Assembly: GCF_002407205.1 (NCBI RefSeq)
Contig: NZ_CP023550.1
Span: 1-64,000, forward strand
Length of the DNA stretch: 64,000 bases
Direction of reading: 5' to 3'
Origin: Rhodobacter sp. CZR27
Lineage (GTDB): Bacteria > Pseudomonadota > Alphaproteobacteria > Rhodobacterales > Rhodobacteraceae
Below are positions 62,224 through 64,000 of this stretch, in pieces (positions within the stretch are counted from its first letter, which is position 1; each line of letters opens with the position of its first letter). The notes under the pieces are model-generated. The model was given only the letters and a program-made list of their open reading frames with translations. It did no database searches and was not told the origin of the DNA. The position numbers and the translations under genes are program-made.

Positions 62224-63077
62224 GAGGATACTCCTTGCAGGTCGGAAAGGACGCGGGCCAGGCCCTGCCGCCAGTCGGGGCGGGCGAGGCCGAAACGGGA
62301 GAGGTCGGAACAGTCCATCCGCGAATTCGCCGGACGGTGCGCCTTCTGCGGATACTCGGCCGAGGGGATGTCCTGCACCTCGCAGGGAAGGTCCGCCTGG
62401 CGGAAGATCTCGCGCGCGAACCCGGCCCAGCTCACGTCGGGGGCACCGGACAGGTGATAGGTGCCGGAGAGTTCGGGCTTCGACACCAGAGCCTCGGCCA
62501 TGGCGAGGCAGGTGGCGGCGATCTCGGCGGCGGGCGTGGGTCCGCCCACCTGGTCCATGACCACGGTCAGCCGCTCGCGCGTGGCGCCGAGGCGCAGCAT
62601 GGTCTTCACGAAATTCGCACCATGGGCCGAGAACACCCAGGAGGTGCGCAGGATCGCATGCGTCCCGCCCGCGGCGCGCACGGCCTCCTCGCCCGCGAGC
62701 TTCGAGCGGCCATAGGCGCCGAGCGGACCCACCGGATCGCCGGGCCGCCAGGGACGCTCGCCCGAGCCGTCGAAGACATAGTCGGTCGAGATCTGCACGA
62801 AGGGGATACCGAGGTCCGCGCAGGCCCGCGCCATGGCGCCGGGGGCCTCGCCATTGACGAGGGTCGCCTCGGCCTCCTCGTCCTCGGCACGGTCGACGGC
62901 CGTCCAGGCGGCGGCGTTGATGACGGCCGAAGGCATCGCCTCGCGGATCGCCCGGGCACAGGCTTCCGGATCGGTCAGGTCGGCCTCGTCCCGGCCGAGG
63001 AAGCGCGCATCGGGGGCAAGGCGCGCCAGTTCCCGCGCCACCTGCCCGGTGCGGCCAAACACCATGAGGTCCTTCAT
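62220..63077 (-). CDS. rfbD: dTDP-4-dehydrorhamnose reductase
   Basis: A 285-residue extended SDR making dTDP-L-rhamnose with NAD(P)H. The cofactor loop is MVFGRTGQVARELAR. AVINAAAWTAVDRAEDEEAEA, FVQISTDYVFDGSGERPW and the catalytic YGRSKLAGE follow, with HLSGAPDVSWAGFA near the end. It overlaps both neighbours by 4 bp. Confidence 0.96.
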   Translation of the reverse strand: MKDLMVFGRTGQVARELARLAPDARFLGRDEADLTDPEACARAIREAMPSAVINAAAWTAVDRAEDEEAEATLVNGEAPGAMARACADLGIPFVQISTDYVFDGSGERPWRPGDPVGPLGAYGRSKLAGEEAVRAAGGTHAILRTSWVFSAHGANFVKTMLRLGATRERLTVVMDQVGGPTPAAEIAATCLAMAEALVSKPELSGTYHLSGAPDVSWAGFAREIFRQADLPCEVQDIPSAEYPQKAHRPANSRMDCSDLSRFGLARPDWRQGLARVLSDLQGVSS

Positions 63078-63823
63078 CGAAGCTCTTTCCGACTTGCAGC
63101 GAATTCGGCGTCGCGCAGCACGGCGCCGGTCAGGTGATGGTCCTGGTCGGCCGGCGGCAGCGCCTCGACCCGGTGGGCGAGCGCATGCCAGCTCTGGCGC
63201 GGATGGAACCAGGGCAGCGGGCGAGAGACCAGTCCCGCCGCCGAGACCAGTTCGGCAATGCGGGGGCGGGAAAAGCTCGTGCAGCCGGGATAGGTCCAGC
63301 CGGGAGCCTCGACCGGAAGATCGGGCCGGTCCTCGGAATGGAGGAAGGTGGCGAGGATCAGCCCGTCGGGGGCAAGCGCGGTGCGGAACCGCTCCAGCGC
63401 GCGCGACAGAAGATCGGACCCGGTGTGCGAAAAGATCGACTGCGCGACGATGAAATCGAATTTCACCGCAAAGGCATCAGCCGCGAATTCGGCGCTGTCG
63501 CTGAAGACGGGGGCCTTCAGGGCCACGAACTGCGGTCCCAGCTCGCGCTCGATCGCATCCTCGACCAGCCACATGTTCGGCTCGATGCCGTAGTAATGGC
63601 CGCGGGCCAGATACATCATCAGCAGCCGCCCGGCGCGCAATCCGCCGCAGCCCACATCGAGCAGGCGGTGCCCTTCGCGCAGGCCAAGCGTCGTCAGCAG
63701 GCGGAACTGCGTGGCCCCCATGTAATCCCATTGACCGGGCGGACCGACATAGGCGCGGTAATGCTCGTCGCCCGGCCGCAGCCGGCGGGCCTCGTCGGCG
63801 GAGAGGCCCCGGCTGTCCGTCAT
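63074..63823 (-). CDS. SAM-dependent methyltransferase inside the dTDP-rhamnose operon
   Basis: A 249-residue class I methyltransferase with GHRLLDVGCGGLRAGRLLMMYL (SAM loop), YYGIEPNMWLVEDA, DFIVAQSIFSHTGSDLLSRAL and LAPDGLILATFLH. It lies between rfbB and rfbD with ATGA overlaps on both sides, so it is co-translated with the rhamnose genes. It may methylate rhamnose or the finished glycan. ATG at 63823; a longer frame to 63880 overlaps rfbB. Confidence 0.85.
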   Translation of the reverse strand: MTDSRGLSADEARRLRPGDEHYRAYVGPPGQWDYMGATQFRLLTTLGLREGHRLLDVGCGGLRAGRLLMMYLARGHYYGIEPNMWLVEDAIERELGPQFVALKAPVFSDSAEFAADAFAVKFDFIVAQSIFSHTGSDLLSRALERFRTALAPDGLILATFLHSEDRPDLPVEAPGWTYPGCTSFSRPRIAELVSAAGLVSRPLPWFHPRQSWHALAHRVEALPPADQDHHLTGAVLRDAEFAASRKELR

Positions 63824-64000
63824 GCCTTGACCCCAAGCCGCTGGCCCACGCCCGCGCGGTCCTGCAGCGCGCGCCACCAAGGTTCGTTGGCCAGATACCA
63901 GTCGACCGTGCGCTCCAGCCCCTCGTCGAGCGTGACCGAGGGCCGCCAGCCAAGCTCGGTGCGGATGCGGGTCGGATCGATGGCATAGCGCAGGTCGTGG
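63820..64000 (-). CDS. rfbB: dTDP-glucose 4,6-dehydratase, C-terminal fragment (gene continues past window)
   Basis: The last 59 codons of a gene cut by the window edge. The peptide reads HDLRYAIDPTRIRTELGWRP then GLERTVDWYLANEPWWRAL, the characteristic end of RfbB/RmlB. The stop overlaps the next start (ATGA). It makes dTDP-4-dehydro-6-deoxyglucose for the rhamnose pathway. rfbC is not in the window and may lie upstream of rfbB. Confidence 0.9.
   Translation of the reverse strand, partial: HDLRYAIDPTRIRTELGWRPSVTLDEGLERTVDWYLANEPWWRALQDRAGVGQRLGVKA

Overview
The window is high-GC DNA (roughly two thirds to 70 % GC by eye in most genes) with alphaproteobacterial traits. It carries a VPLPA-CTERM-type exosortase (XrtD class) with two VPLPA-CTERM proteins, ExoF- and ExoY-like exopolysaccharide genes and RTX secreted proteins. 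Together these point to the Rhodobacterales (Rhodobacteraceae). The species cannot be named from sequence alone.

Layout. (1) 351-13833: a compact biosynthetic cluster. It has a 3331-residue NRPS/PKS hybrid (A-PCP-KS-AT-ACP-aminotransferase-C-A-PCP), a 918-residue terminal NRPS (C, decayed A, PCP, thioesterase) translationally coupled to it, and a convergent Sfp-type phosphopantetheinyl transferase. A membrane-anchored CocE-type hydrolase (13899-15731) follows. (2) 15653-20194: an exopolysaccharide operon on the minus strand (ExoF-like export protein, Wzc-type co-polymerase/tyrosine kinase, GT4 glycosyltransferase). (3) 21009-22966: a divergent LysR regulator/EamA exporter pair with a perfect inverted repeat between them. 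(4) 23186-35605: a mosaic glycan-assembly region with flippase, polymerase/ligase-like protein, about eight glycosyltransferases and an internally deleted serine-acetyltransferase-like gene. Several genes here are visibly lower in GC. (5) 35615-39178: a large secreted glycoside-hydrolase-like/RTX protein with a duplicated module. (6) 39397-40881: an IS5-family element with a frameshifted transposase, inserted at the extreme 3' end of a GT25-like gene. (7) 41726-52957: the exosortase locus. It contains XrtD fused to EpsI, a sulfotransferase, a TPR lipoprotein, an ExoY/WcaJ-type initiating sugar transferase, an ExeA-like ATPase, a chain-length protein, a separate tyrosine kinase, and two divergently transcribed VPLPA-CTERM proteins. 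(8) 53121-64000: a small RTX protein, kdsA, manC, manB, then a tightly packed minus-strand operon for dTDP-rhamnose (end of rfbB, rfbD, rfbA) interleaved with methyltransferases and a glycosyltransferase-methyltransferase fusion.

How the genes fit together. The sugar-nucleotide genes (GDP-mannose, dTDP-rhamnose, Kdo-8-P) feed glycosyltransferases that build repeat units on a lipid carrier started by the ExoY/WcaJ-type enzyme. Flippase, polymerase, Wzz/Wzc proteins and the ExoF-like protein assemble and export the chain. The exosortase presumably processes the two VPLPA-CTERM proteins, and such loci usually travel with exopolysaccharide genes. The NRPS/PKS cluster is a separate function. Its domain order predicts an unusual vicinal-diamino beta-amino acid unit, and I regard it as the most likely undescribed system in the window. 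All functional calls are from reading sequence motifs; no database search was run.
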